From an uncultured Lachnospiraceae bacterium (lineage in GTDB: Bacteria; Bacillota; Clostridia; Lachnospirales; Lachnospiraceae): a stretch of DNA of 64,000 nt. Shown piece by piece: positions 55,861 through 63,331 of the stretch. A model generated the notes under the pieces. That model saw nothing but the letters and a program-made list of their open reading frames with translations. It was not told the origin of the DNA and did not search any database. The stretch covers positions 124,001-188,000 of the forward strand of contig CAJTKU010000003.1 of assembly GCA_910577015.1 (NCBI GenBank), read 5' to 3'. Each line of letters starts with the position of its first letter. Position 1 is the stretch's first letter. The position numbers were made by a program, and so were the translations under genes.

Positions 55861-57435
55861 ATGTACTGTGCATACCTGCGCAAAAGCCGGGCCGACCGGG
55901 ATGCAGAGCTGCGAGGGGAAGGGGAAACCCTTGCCCGGCACAGGGCGCTGCTTCTTGCGTTGTCAGAAAAATATAATAAGCCCATAGAGAAATGGTATCA
56001 GGAAGTAGTATCCGGCGATACCATCGCAGCACGCCCAATCATGCAGGAGCTGCTGCGCGACGTGGAGGACGGCATGTGGGAAGGCGTCTACGTGGTGGAG
56101 GTGGAGAGGCTTGCCCGGGGCAACACAAGGGACCAGGGCGTTGTTGCGGATACCTTTAAATACTCCAGCACGGAAATCATCACTCTCTCCAAAACATACG
56201 ACCCTGAAAATGAATATGACGAAGAATACTTTGAGTTTGGTCTTTTCATGTCCAGGCGCGAGTACAAGACCATCAACCGCCGCCTCCAGCGCGGGCGCAT
56301 AGCGTCCGTCCGGGAGGGCAAGTTTGTGTCCAGCACGGCACCGTACGGGTATGAGCGGGTCAAAATTCCCCGGGAAAAAGGCTACACCCTTAAAATAGTT
56401 CCGGAGGAAGCCGAGATAGTGCGCATGATTTTTAACTGGTACTGTGTCGGCGAGCCGCAGGAAGATGGTACCAGTCTGAAGCTGGGACCCGACGCCATTG
56501 CTTCCAGACTGGATGCAATGGGTGTCAGGCCGCGCACGTCCAAGAAATGGTCCAAGGCCACCATATCCGACATGCTGAAAAATTCCACGTATGCCGGCAT
56601 GGTGCATTTTGGCTATGACAAGGATGTAAAGACGGTAAAGGGCAACCGCGTTGTCAGCATCCGGAAGCGGAACCCGGATTGTGAGGTTGCCAAGGGGCTC
56701 CATGAGCCCATCATATCCATGGAACTGTTCCGGATGGCGGAACGGATGAAACAGGAGAACCAGAAAAACACCGTGACATCCGGCATGGAACTGCAAAACC
56801 CCCTTTCCGGGATTATCTACTGTGCCAAATGCGGCGCATCCATGACACGGCTCGGCCCCAACAGCCGCAACCGCTATGCCACCATTAAATGTAGCAATAA
56901 GTACTGCGACACCGTATCCGCGCCCCTGTTTTTGGTGGAGGAAAAGGTGCTGCAGTTTCTGCAGGAATGGATTAGGGAATACCGTCTGTCACTGCCCCAT
57001 GAAATGGCCAGCCCCGTGGATGACGGGATTACATCCCACAAACAGCAGCTTGCGCTCATCAGGCGGGAGCAGGAAACCGTCCAGAAGCAGATGAACCGTG
57101 CCTACACCCTGCTGGAGCAGGAGGTTTACACCGTAGAGACCTTCCGGGAGAGGATGTCCGCCCTGCAGGATGATGCCTCACGCCTGCAGAAAAGCGAGGA
57201 TACCGTACGGGCCGAACTGGCCGGACTGGAAAAGCTAAAGCACAATCAGGATAAGTTTGTCCCCACCGTGGAACGGCTGCTGGATTCCTACGCCACCAAT
57301 ACGGTCCGAGCAAACAACCAGATATTGAAAGAAGTGATAAGCCGGATTGATTACCAGAAGTCCGAACGGAACACCCGGGGCAAGCTGCAAAACGCCAATT
57401 TTGGGCTGCATATCTACCCGAAAATACCGTCTTAA
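55861..57435 (+). CDS. Large serine recombinase
   Basis: 524 residues. The N-terminal resolvase domain has the nucleophile Ser9 in YLRKSRAD and VYVVEVERLARGN. It is followed by the recombinase domain (PYGYERVK, IVPEEAEIVRMIFNWYC), a zinc ribbon (CAKCGASM and CSNKYC) and a coiled-coil region (about 395-460), the normal order for large serine integrases. These catalyse directional attP x attB recombination. An attP-half/attB-half junction lies 40-60 bases after its stop, and the matching junction lies 5.1 kb away in inverse. All active-site parts appear intact. Confidence 0.94.
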   Translation: MYCAYLRKSRADRDAELRGEGETLARHRALLLALSEKYNKPIEKWYQEVVSGDTIAARPIMQELLRDVEDGMWEGVYVVEVERLARGNTRDQGVVADTFKYSSTEIITLSKTYDPENEYDEEYFEFGLFMSRREYKTINRRLQRGRIASVREGKFVSSTAPYGYERVKIPREKGYTLKIVPEEAEIVRMIFNWYCVGEPQEDGTSLKLGPDAIASRLDAMGVRPRTSKKWSKATISDMLKNSTYAGMVHFGYDKDVKTVKGNRVVSIRKRNPDCEVAKGLHEPIISMELFRMAERMKQENQKNTVTSGMELQNPLSGIIYCAKCGASMTRLGPNSRNRYATIKCSNKYCDTVSAPLFLVEEKVLQFLQEWIREYRLSLPHEMASPVDDGITSHKQQLALIRREQETVQKQMNRAYTLLEQEVYTVETFRERMSALQDDASRLQKSEDTVRAELAGLEKLKHNQDKFVPTVERLLDSYATNTVRANNQILKEVISRIDYQKSERNTRGKLQNANFGLHIYPKIPS

Positions 57436-57474
57436 GAATATCCTGCGCCACTTTTACGGTGCGGGATAAAATAC

Positions 57475-57497
57475 GTATAGCTTGCATGGGGCTATAC
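57475..57497 (+). other. Recombination junction, P half next to sleL C-half
   Basis: GTATAG-CTTGCATGGGG-CTATAC spans the junction. TGGGGCTATAC (57487-57497) recurs in inverse at 62586-62596. To the left lies the recombinase end; to the right the frame continues as the GH18 C-terminal half. Confidence 0.75.
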
Positions 57498-57939
57498 TTA
57501 CGGACCTCCCATGGCTGTCGCGCCTTTAAACAAGGTGCGGGAGGTAGTGGAATATGCTTTGACTGTTATCCCTGCCGAAAAAATCCATCTGGGAATCCCC
57601 AACTACGGATATGACTGGAAACTGCCTTTTGTCAGGGGAGAGTCCGCCGCCACTGTAATAGGAAATGTGCAGGCTGTTCAGATTGCCATAGATAACGGCG
57701 TACCGATTTCGTTTGACGATATCGCACTGTCCCCTTATTTCTTTTATGATAAAGCTGACGAGGCAGGCGGAGAAGCCATCCGGCATGAGGTATGGTTTGA
57801 GGACGCCCGCAGCATCAATGAAAAACTGAACCTGATAGAACAGTATGGTCTCCGGGGCTTTGGCTGCTGGCAGATTATGCGTCTGTTTCGCGCAAGCTGG
57901 CTGCTTACGGCTGACAGGTTCCGCATTACCAAACCATAA
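57487..57939 (+). pseudogene. sleL: Spore LysM-GH18 hydrolase, C-terminal half
   Basis: From the core onward the frame reads WGYTYGPPMAVAPLNKV and continues through AEKIHLGIPNYGYDW and GLRGFGCWQI to TAA. This is the C-terminal third of a YaaH/SleL-type GH18 N-acetylglucosaminidase of spore cortex. No start or upstream domain precedes it. The missing N-terminal half is at 62579-63304 on the other strand. Joined at the shared core the two give a full-length protein of about 390 residues. As it stands this half is probably not translated as a working enzyme. Confidence 0.88.
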
Positions 57940-57969
57940 GGAGCAGGCTTTGGCCTGCTCCCTTTTCGC

Positions 57970-58656
57970 TTATTCCTCTCCGTATAACAGTTCAAATGTT
58001 TCGTAATGGTCTTCCGTATAGTAAATCAGTCCATCATTGGAATACACAATACGTTTGGCCCCACGATATCCGCCGTCACTGTCAATATCGCATTCGTGAT
58101 ATTCCCTTCCTTCCTTTTCGGGCAGGAGTCCTTCATAATTGCCAAAATAGTCCCCACCGATGCTCTTTCCGGGCGCCACCTCGGAAAGATTTCCTTCTGC
58201 GCTGACCCAGCCCAGCTTGCGGGCTTCCTCCTTCGTGATAAAGTTCACCGGCAGATGTCCAAACAGGTGAAGGTAAGCGGCAACATCTTCCTTAGACGTA
58301 TACTCCCCGTCTTCCCTCACATCCGTTTCTGGTGTGGGCGCTGCTGTTTCCGGCTGTTTTGTGCCGGACTGGTCTGTGTTTGGCTGTGTGCCGGACTGTT
58401 CCGTCTCAGGCTGTTTTGTGTCGGACTGCCCTGTTTCTGACTGCTCTGCATCGGACTGGACTGTGTCAGGTTGCTCTGTTTCTGATTGCTTTGTGTCCGC
58501 CAGTTCCGTTTCCGGCTGTCCCGCCACAGACGGCACTGTTTCCGGCTGCATTATCACGGACGGCTCTGCCATCCACCTGTCGGCTTCGCTTCCGCAGCCT
58601 GTCAGAATACTGAAGAACAGCAGAAGTATAACCAAAAAAATGTTTTTACGTCTCAT
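57970..58656 (-). CDS. Barnase-like ribonuclease lipoprotein
   Basis: 228 residues. A lipoprotein signal (RRKNIFLVILLLFFSILTGC) is followed by a linker of about 70 residues made of QPET/QSDT-type repeats and a C-terminal domain closely patterned on barnase: LPVNFITKEEARKLGW, VAPGKSIGGDYFGN and RIVYSNDGLIYYTEDHYETF. The catalytic Glu (HECDID), Arg pair and His of barnase can be placed. It should be a surface-anchored guanyl-type RNase. No barstar-like gene is seen nearby. The start with GGAAGG upstream is chosen; an ATG four codons earlier is possible. It follows the SDR gene by about 25 bases. Confidence 0.87.
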   Translation of the reverse strand: MRRKNIFLVILLLFFSILTGCGSEADRWMAEPSVIMQPETVPSVAGQPETELADTKQSETEQPDTVQSDAEQSETGQSDTKQPETEQSGTQPNTDQSGTKQPETAAPTPETDVREDGEYTSKEDVAAYLHLFGHLPVNFITKEEARKLGWVSAEGNLSEVAPGKSIGGDYFGNYEGLLPEKEGREYHECDIDSDGGYRGAKRIVYSNDGLIYYTEDHYETFELLYGEE

Positions 58657-58681
58657 CAGGCCTTCCATTCTTCTGCCCTAA

Positions 58682-59431
58682 TCAGCTTCTTGCCGCACCG
58701 TCTACAGATAAAATCACACCGGTTACATAGCTTGCCATGTCGCTTGCAAGATACAGAAAAGCGTTTGCAACATCCTCCGGCTCCCCTACACGTCCAAGCG
58801 GAATGGTTGCAATCAACGGTTTGATTACTTCATCGGGCAATGCGGCAACCATATCTGTCTTTGTTACGCCCGGCGCCACCGCATTGACACGGATATTGTC
58901 TTTCCCCAGCTCTCTTGCAAGGGATTTGGTTAAACCGTTTACTGCAAATTTAGAGGTGGGATATCCTACGCCTGCAGGCTGACCGTAGATGCTGACCATG
59001 GAACTGGTATTTAAGATAACTCCGCCGTCCTGCTCCTTCATCACTCTGGCTGCCGCCTGCGCACAGTGGAAGGTGGCCGTTACGTTCAAATCCATAATGC
59101 CCGAAAAATCTTCCGACTTATAATCATAAATACTGTCCCTTGCGGAAATGCCTGCATTATTGACCATGATATCCAGACTTCCAAATGTTTCTTTCACCTT
59201 CTTTACTGCCTTTTCCACTTCATCCGGATTTTTCAAATCCGGACAGAGTCCGATTACTTTATAATCCGCATTTTCTGCTTTTAATTTTTCCAGGGCCTTG
59301 TCAACAGTTTCCTGTCTGGAACCGCATAACGCCACGGCTGCCCCGTTATCCAGATATTTCTTTACAATGGCATATCCGATTCCCCTTGTGCCGCCTGTTA
59401 CCATAGCCACTTTACCTTTTAATAATTCCAT
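58682..59431 (-). CDS. Short-chain dehydrogenase/reductase
   Basis: 249 residues, a classical SDR. It has the NAD(P) motif TGGTRGIG at residues 13-20, NNAG, catalytic Ser in NTSSM, the YxxxK pair in YPTSK and the C-terminal VTGVILSVDGA. It resembles FabG and gut hydroxysteroid dehydrogenases such as BaiA; substrate cannot be decided. Start ATG follows GGAGGGCGAATC. It is co-directional with the barnase-like lipoprotein gene. GC content and codon use look chromosomal. Confidence 0.9.
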   Translation of the reverse strand: MELLKGKVAMVTGGTRGIGYAIVKKYLDNGAAVALCGSRQETVDKALEKLKAENADYKVIGLCPDLKNPDEVEKAVKKVKETFGSLDIMVNNAGISARDSIYDYKSEDFSGIMDLNVTATFHCAQAAARVMKEQDGGVILNTSSMVSIYGQPAGVGYPTSKFAVNGLTKSLARELGKDNIRVNAVAPGVTKTDMVAALPDEVIKPLIATIPLGRVGEPEDVANAFLYLASDMASYVTGVILSVDGAARS

Positions 59432-59702
59432 GATTCGCCCTCCATAATTTTTGTATTTTTAATCATTATCAGTTTAACATATCGTTCCTGTTAGTCAAGT
59501 TAAAATCAGACCGAATCCAGCATACCAAAAATTTACCAGACCACCAGTCCCCACGTATTATGGTATAAATAAACTGGGAATACCCTTCAGGATAAAATAG
59601 GGAGAGGGTGTGGTATTATAAAAGGCATATAAGAACGTGTGTTTGCCACTGGAGGGGTAGAAAATTGAAATAAACAGAAGAAATCTTGTAGGTGATGGTT
59701 AG
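59432..59702. other. Intergenic region upstream of SDR gene
   Basis: Read leftwards, TTGACT and TAAACT 16 bases apart form a weak promoter for the SDR gene near 59470-59500. Rightwards, a TATTAT and a GGAGGGG near 59650 lead into a frame interrupted by TAG at 59700-59702. No other feature is seen. This may be where chromosomal and element DNA meet. Confidence 0.4.
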
Positions 59703-59822
59703 GCGGAAGCGCCGGATTACGGAAAATTAATTGTTGAACTGGTGCCTGAAATTGGAAACCAGAAATTTTTAAAACGAATCTATGTGTCCATGAAGGAATA
59801 TATAAAAGAAAGTCTGGAATAA
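59703..59822 (+). pseudogene. Remnant of a small phage-type protein
   Basis: A 39-codon open stretch after an in-frame TAG ends YVSMKEYIKESLE and stop. The KFLKRIYVSMKEYI pattern resembles the C-termini of small element-encoded proteins in Lachnospiraceae. It overlaps the 3' end of the convergent regulator gene. Confidence 0.35.
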
Positions 59823-60154
59823 TCCGGTCTTTTTATTTGATACCCAGTATTTTCCGCTATGGCGTTTACCCACCGGATGATTGTTTCGTTGTCTGTGCGC
59901 TGGAGCTTTGCAATATTGATGGTGTAACGCTCCTCATGACAGTCCTCTATTTTCATATCGCCTTCATTGTATCGGAGCCTTTTTTCTCTAATACCAAATT
60001 CGCGGCAAATATTGGATATGGTTCTATTAGACGGAATCCTGTCTCCTTTTTCTATAAGCGAAATATAATTTCTTGTTAATGACAATCTTTCAGCAAATGC
60101 ATCTTGCGTCAATTTACTGTCTTTTCGAACGGCTTTAATTCTAGTATTCAACAT
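59780..60154 (-). CDS. XRE-family transcriptional regulator
   Basis: 124 residues with an N-terminal helix-turn-helix (LTQDAFAERLSLTRNYISLIEKGDR) and a C-terminal helical tail. ATG 60154 follows AAGGAG and gives a standard N-terminus (MLNTRIKAVRKD). It is probably the control protein of the element carried in the inverted segment. It is divergent from the small genes at 60370. Confidence 0.82.
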   Translation of the reverse strand: MLNTRIKAVRKDSKLTQDAFAERLSLTRNYISLIEKGDRIPSNRTISNICREFGIREKRLRYNEGDMKIEDCHEERYTINIAKLQRTDNETIIRWVNAIAENTGYQIKRPDYSRLSFIYSFMDT

Positions 60155-60369
60155 ATACTCCTTCTTTCTGAAAATACTATAAAAGGAATTCAAGGAATGC
60201 CCTGTCTTGGTTACTCTTCCGTGACCAACAACTTGTTTTCCATATAAAAAGGTGTTTAATCATCAGTTGGCAACAGACAATAAGGAAGAGTGCGATAGGC
60301 TCACGGCAGGATGATTTAAGCAAGTTGTACAGGCGGTTAATCATACGTTGTAGAGGAGGTGGTATTTGT

Positions 60370-60534
60370 ATGGTGATAAAAGAGTACATGGACGGGTCCT
60401 GCAAGATAACGGTAAGCGACGACTGCATCGAGCCGCCGGAGGAAGTCCAGAAGATTATCGAGAGGGTGTCAATGATAGTTGTTGCCGAGGAAAGGCGACG
60501 CCAGTACGAAAAAGAAAAGGAGGCACCGGCATAA
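60370..60534 (+). CDS. Small element-associated protein, 54 residues
   Basis: ATG 60370 follows GAGGAGGTGG. The protein begins MVIKEYMDGSCKITVSDD and ends in a charged helix (AEERRRQYEKEKEAPA). Small proteins of this type accompany recombinase genes in Clostridia elements. Function is unknown. A pseudogene follows. Confidence 0.6.
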   Translation: MVIKEYMDGSCKITVSDDCIEPPEEVQKIIERVSMIVVAEERRRQYEKEKEAPA

Positions 60535-60555
60535 GCCGGAAAAGGAGGACAAGCC

Positions 60556-60816
60556 ATGAAATTACATAAGCTGCTGTCGGTGGTGGGATTTCTGTTATGA
60601 ATAGCTGGCGTGGTAATGATGGACAACGAGTAGGCAACAATTCCGATAGCCATCAATGAGGACTTTGAACAGGCGGTAGAGGAAATGGACAGGAGTGCCG
60701 GGTCCAAGTTTAAGGCGGCAGTGGATACCTACCAGCGCACGGTGTGCAAAAGCAGCAGGCCGGACGGGGAGGTAACTGCAGGACAGCGGATGTGGCGGTC
60801 GCTGCTGGGGATGTAG
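60556..60816 (+). pseudogene. Broken small membrane protein gene
   Basis: AAAGGAGG and ATG 60556 open a frame interrupted by TGA (60598-60600) and TAG about ten codons later. The same frame then stays open (TIPIAINEDFEQAVEEMDRS onward) to TAG 60814-60816. The first part is a hydrophobic helix. Two stops of different kind in one frame indicate decay rather than recoding. Confidence 0.6.
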
Positions 60817-60840
60817 ATGGCGAGAACCGGGAAGGAGTAA

Positions 60841-60900
60841 TTGCGACGTCGCAACAGATTCAGATTAAATTTTGTTTTTCTGTTGCGACGTAGAAAAAAT
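60841..60900 (+). terminator. Hairpin before the SOS-type promoter
   Basis: ACGTCGCAACAGA (60846-60858) pairs with TCTGTTGCGACGT (60879-60891). TTGCGACGTCGCAA (60841-60854) is also a palindrome by itself, giving two exclusive folds. It may end upstream transcription. Confidence 0.6.
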
Positions 60901-60913
60901 TTTAATAAAACAC

Positions 60914-60942
60914 TTGATATATTAGAACATATGTTCTATAAT
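60914..60942 (+). promoter_or_regulatory. Strong promoter with embedded LexA box
   Basis: TTGATA (60914-60919), 17 bases, TATAAT (60937-60942). The spacer holds a perfect dyad GAACATATGTTC (60925-60936), matching the Gram-positive LexA/DinR box (GAAC-N4-GTTC). LexA bound there would block polymerase, so the two genes downstream should be SOS-induced. Confidence 0.85.
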
Positions 60943-61078
60943 GTAATTATAGAAATGGAACTGTAATAAAATGAATGGTGAACTGAATCAAGATTAATAG
61001 TAGAAATATATGATATTTTGTTGAAAATTCATGCTTCCTGTAGTACGCTAAAAGAAAAACTATAGGGGAGGTATCCTT

Positions 61079-61939
61079 ATGAGGAACAAAATTAAAAAAT
61101 CTAAGTGTACTTATTTTGAGGTAGTCAGCGTGAATGAAGCAACAGGGGAAGAAGTATTATATGATTTAAGATTGTGGTTGGTTAGGATAGCCAACAAAAC
61201 CTTACAGGAACGCAAGAAAGAAATGGATTCAGGGGATGAAGGAAGATTAGAAGATATTTTAAGGATTCAGCAAAATTTCTATGCATTAAATTTCATGAAA
61301 CTCGATGTCGCAAGTGATGCATATAAAGTAAAAGAGAATGCGCAAGCCGAACATATAGATTTGGATGATGATGAATATATTGGAAAGAATACAGTTGCAT
61401 TATATGACCCTCAGCGTCATATAATGATGGTACAAACAAATAAGGGCTCTTTTAATGCACCGGCAATTCAGACTTATATTAACCAAACGAATGAGGGAGA
61501 TAACTGTTTATTAAGGCCGATAGTTAATAATTTCAATATTGATGAGTGCAATAACCATGTGGTAAGAAAAATTGATGTAAAATGTAATAATATCCGACAA
61601 TTTGAACCGGAAGGTTCTGCTACATTTGAGAGAATTATAGATACATGTAACGATTTGGAAGCACTGACGGTTCATTTGGAGATAGGATTGGGATATGAAA
61701 GGAATACGTCCCTAGATAACGAAACCGTATATGACGTTGTCAGAACTATACAAAGAAATGCAGGATGCGTTTCTTCTGCAAAGGTGACGATGATAGGTGA
61801 TGATGCGAAGCAATGCGTCTATGATTTATTCCATAATTTGGATAATGACATTCTTTCATTTGTTGTACCAGAGCGTGGGGAACTGAGTTTCAGACACGTG
61901 GCACAAAAAATGTACGAGACATATAGTGCAAGAGTATAG
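61079..61939 (+). CDS. DUF6731-like cytosolic protein
   Basis: 286 residues, soluble, mixed alpha/beta; no catalytic motif is recognised. Segments such as NTVALYDPQRHIMMVQTNKG and LSFRHVAQKMYETY resemble proteins annotated as DUF6731, an assignment from memory that needs a profile search. AT-rich. It starts at ATG after GGGGAGG, about 130 bases after the LexA-box promoter, and is followed ten bases later by a four-helix membrane protein. A cytosolic sensor plus membrane effector pair is typical of antiphage systems, but this function is inference. Confidence 0.7.
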   Translation: MRNKIKKSKCTYFEVVSVNEATGEEVLYDLRLWLVRIANKTLQERKKEMDSGDEGRLEDILRIQQNFYALNFMKLDVASDAYKVKENAQAEHIDLDDDEYIGKNTVALYDPQRHIMMVQTNKGSFNAPAIQTYINQTNEGDNCLLRPIVNNFNIDECNNHVVRKIDVKCNNIRQFEPEGSATFERIIDTCNDLEALTVHLEIGLGYERNTSLDNETVYDVVRTIQRNAGCVSSAKVTMIGDDAKQCVYDLFHNLDNDILSFVVPERGELSFRHVAQKMYETYSARV

Positions 61940-61949
61940 AGGTGTGAAT

Positions 61950-62510
61950 ATGACAAAAAAAGCAAAAAGTCCGAAAATTATTACAGCATTGGAAATCTGG
62001 AGAAAAACATATTGCACTTTGATTCCTATGGCTGTTACCGCGGGATATCTTTTCGCATTTTTGGGATACGATTTTTGCTTTTGGAATAGTGAAAATTTTG
62101 GTGAAACATTAACGTCAATAATTACATTTGTATCAATCATAATAAGCCTTTTTGGCGTTCTTCTGACTATTCTTATATCGGCAAAAGATAATTCGGAATT
62201 AATAAAATATTTTTTGCAAAAAGCAGACAAAAATGCTTTTATTAAAGCGATAAAGGAACTGATATTATGTGGTTTAAGCACGGTGATTGTGGCTGCTGTT
62301 TTGTTTGGCTATGATATTTTAAACCATAATCTAGTAGCTCTCCTGATGGCAATAGGTATTTTCTGTCTAATAAGATTTTCAACGCTTACTTATCGTTTTA
62401 CAAACATTTTGTTAATGCTCTTTGTGGGAGAAAAGAAAAAAATTGAAAAAAAGGAAGGCAAAACTATAAGTGATGAAGACCTTAACAAATTGAACCATAT
62501 GATAGGTTAA
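61950..62510 (+). CDS. Four-helix membrane protein
   Basis: 186 residues with four membrane helices (segments around IPMAVTAGYLFAFLG, ITFVSIIISLFGVLLTILI, LCGLSTVIVAAVLFGY and LVALLMAIGIFCLIRF) and a charged cytosolic tail rich in lysine. ATG 61950 has AGAGGTG six bases upstream; the frame is open further up to 61926 but with poor starts. It is co-transcribed with the DUF6731-like gene and closed by a terminator. Not recognised as a family. Confidence 0.72.
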   Translation: MTKKAKSPKIITALEIWRKTYCTLIPMAVTAGYLFAFLGYDFCFWNSENFGETLTSIITFVSIIISLFGVLLTILISAKDNSELIKYFLQKADKNAFIKAIKELILCGLSTVIVAAVLFGYDILNHNLVALLMAIGIFCLIRFSTLTYRFTNILLMLFVGEKKKIEKKEGKTISDEDLNKLNHMIG

Positions 62511-62520
62511 CCCAGTCAAA

Positions 62521-62550
62521 AAAACCACTCTCACAAAAGAGTGGTTTTTC
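62521..62550 (+). terminator. Terminator after the membrane protein gene
   Basis: AACCACTCT and AGAGTGGTT arms with A-run before and T-run after; usable from both sides. Confidence 0.85.
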
Positions 62551-62560
62551 TATAAGTATT

Positions 62561-62596
62561 ATACATATAACATCAATGTTAATATGTATAGCCCCA
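62561..62596 (-). other. Recombination junction, sleL N-half next to P' arm
   Basis: Read on the minus strand, TGGGGCTATAC (62596-62586) is the last shared base block of the sleL N-half. Beyond it lies an imperfect dyad (ATACATAT-AACAT and ATGTT-A-ATATGTAT, 62561-62589) that looks like a recombinase binding arm. The core is the inverse of 57487-57497. Confidence 0.75.
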
Positions 62597-63304
62597 CTCA
62601 TACGTCATCAACAACACATAATCCGCTGCTGCTCCGAGTCTGGCGTAATCTTTTCCTGCATATAAAAGTCCGGTCTGGGTGTCGGAGGTCTTGGGCGCAA
62701 GGGCAACGGAAACGGGATAGCCGAGCGCACTGATGCTCTCCTGCATATAGGCGACAAAATCTACAAAGGCATCCTTGTCTTCGGCAAGGATATATTCAAA
62801 GTCAATATCGAGGCCCTCAAAGCCCCGTTCCGTTATCTGTGCCACGATGGCGTCCTTTAAACGTCTTCTGGCGTCCAAATCCCTTACAATTCGGCTAATC
62901 AGGTTATTGTTAAAATTGCCGTCAGGACCGAAGGGGGTCAGGGTAAGAATAGGAGCGGTGTTGTATTCTTTGGCTAGGGTAATCATAAAAGTATCGTCGA
63001 GGACAGGCGGTATCAGTTCGCCTTCCGCGGTAAAACCGTAAGAAAAGACGTATAAGTATGACAGATAAGGAAGCGTCTGTGTGAGAACCTCCCTGTCGAT
63101 AAAAGGATAAGCGTAACCGCCGGTGTAAATACTGCGTTTGTTTTCCACAGCGCCTTCTTCAGTAGAGAGCAAAAGGGACTGTCCGACGGCAAGGCTGTAT
63201 GGGGAAGAAATCTGGTTGTTGTAAAGGATGGTGGAAACGGGGATGTTAAAGGCAGCAGCAATGCTGTCTACGGAGTCACCTTCTTTAACGGTATAAATTG
63301 TCAT
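62579..63304 (-). pseudogene. sleL: Spore LysM-GH18 hydrolase, N-terminal half
   Basis: 241 residues: an N-terminal LysM repeat (YTVKEGDSVDSIAAAFNIPVSTILYNN) and the first two-thirds of a GH18 barrel with the catalytic motif GFEGLDIDFEYI. It breaks off at LMTYEWGYTY and stop, six residues of which are shared with the C-half at 57487. SleL/YaaH proteins continue EWGYTYGPPMAVAP, exactly what the other half supplies. It has a start and may be translated as a truncated protein lacking the barrel end. It is transcribed away from the LysR gene end, 27 bases downstream of it. Confidence 0.9.
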
Positions 63305-63331
63305 ATTGCACCATGATACAGGATATTTAAT

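Noticed and set aside
60598..60630. TGA and TAG inside one frame as possible recoding (selenocysteine or read-through)
   Set aside because: Two different stops close together, no recoding structure seen, and a surrounding region of decayed genes; a pseudogene is simpler.
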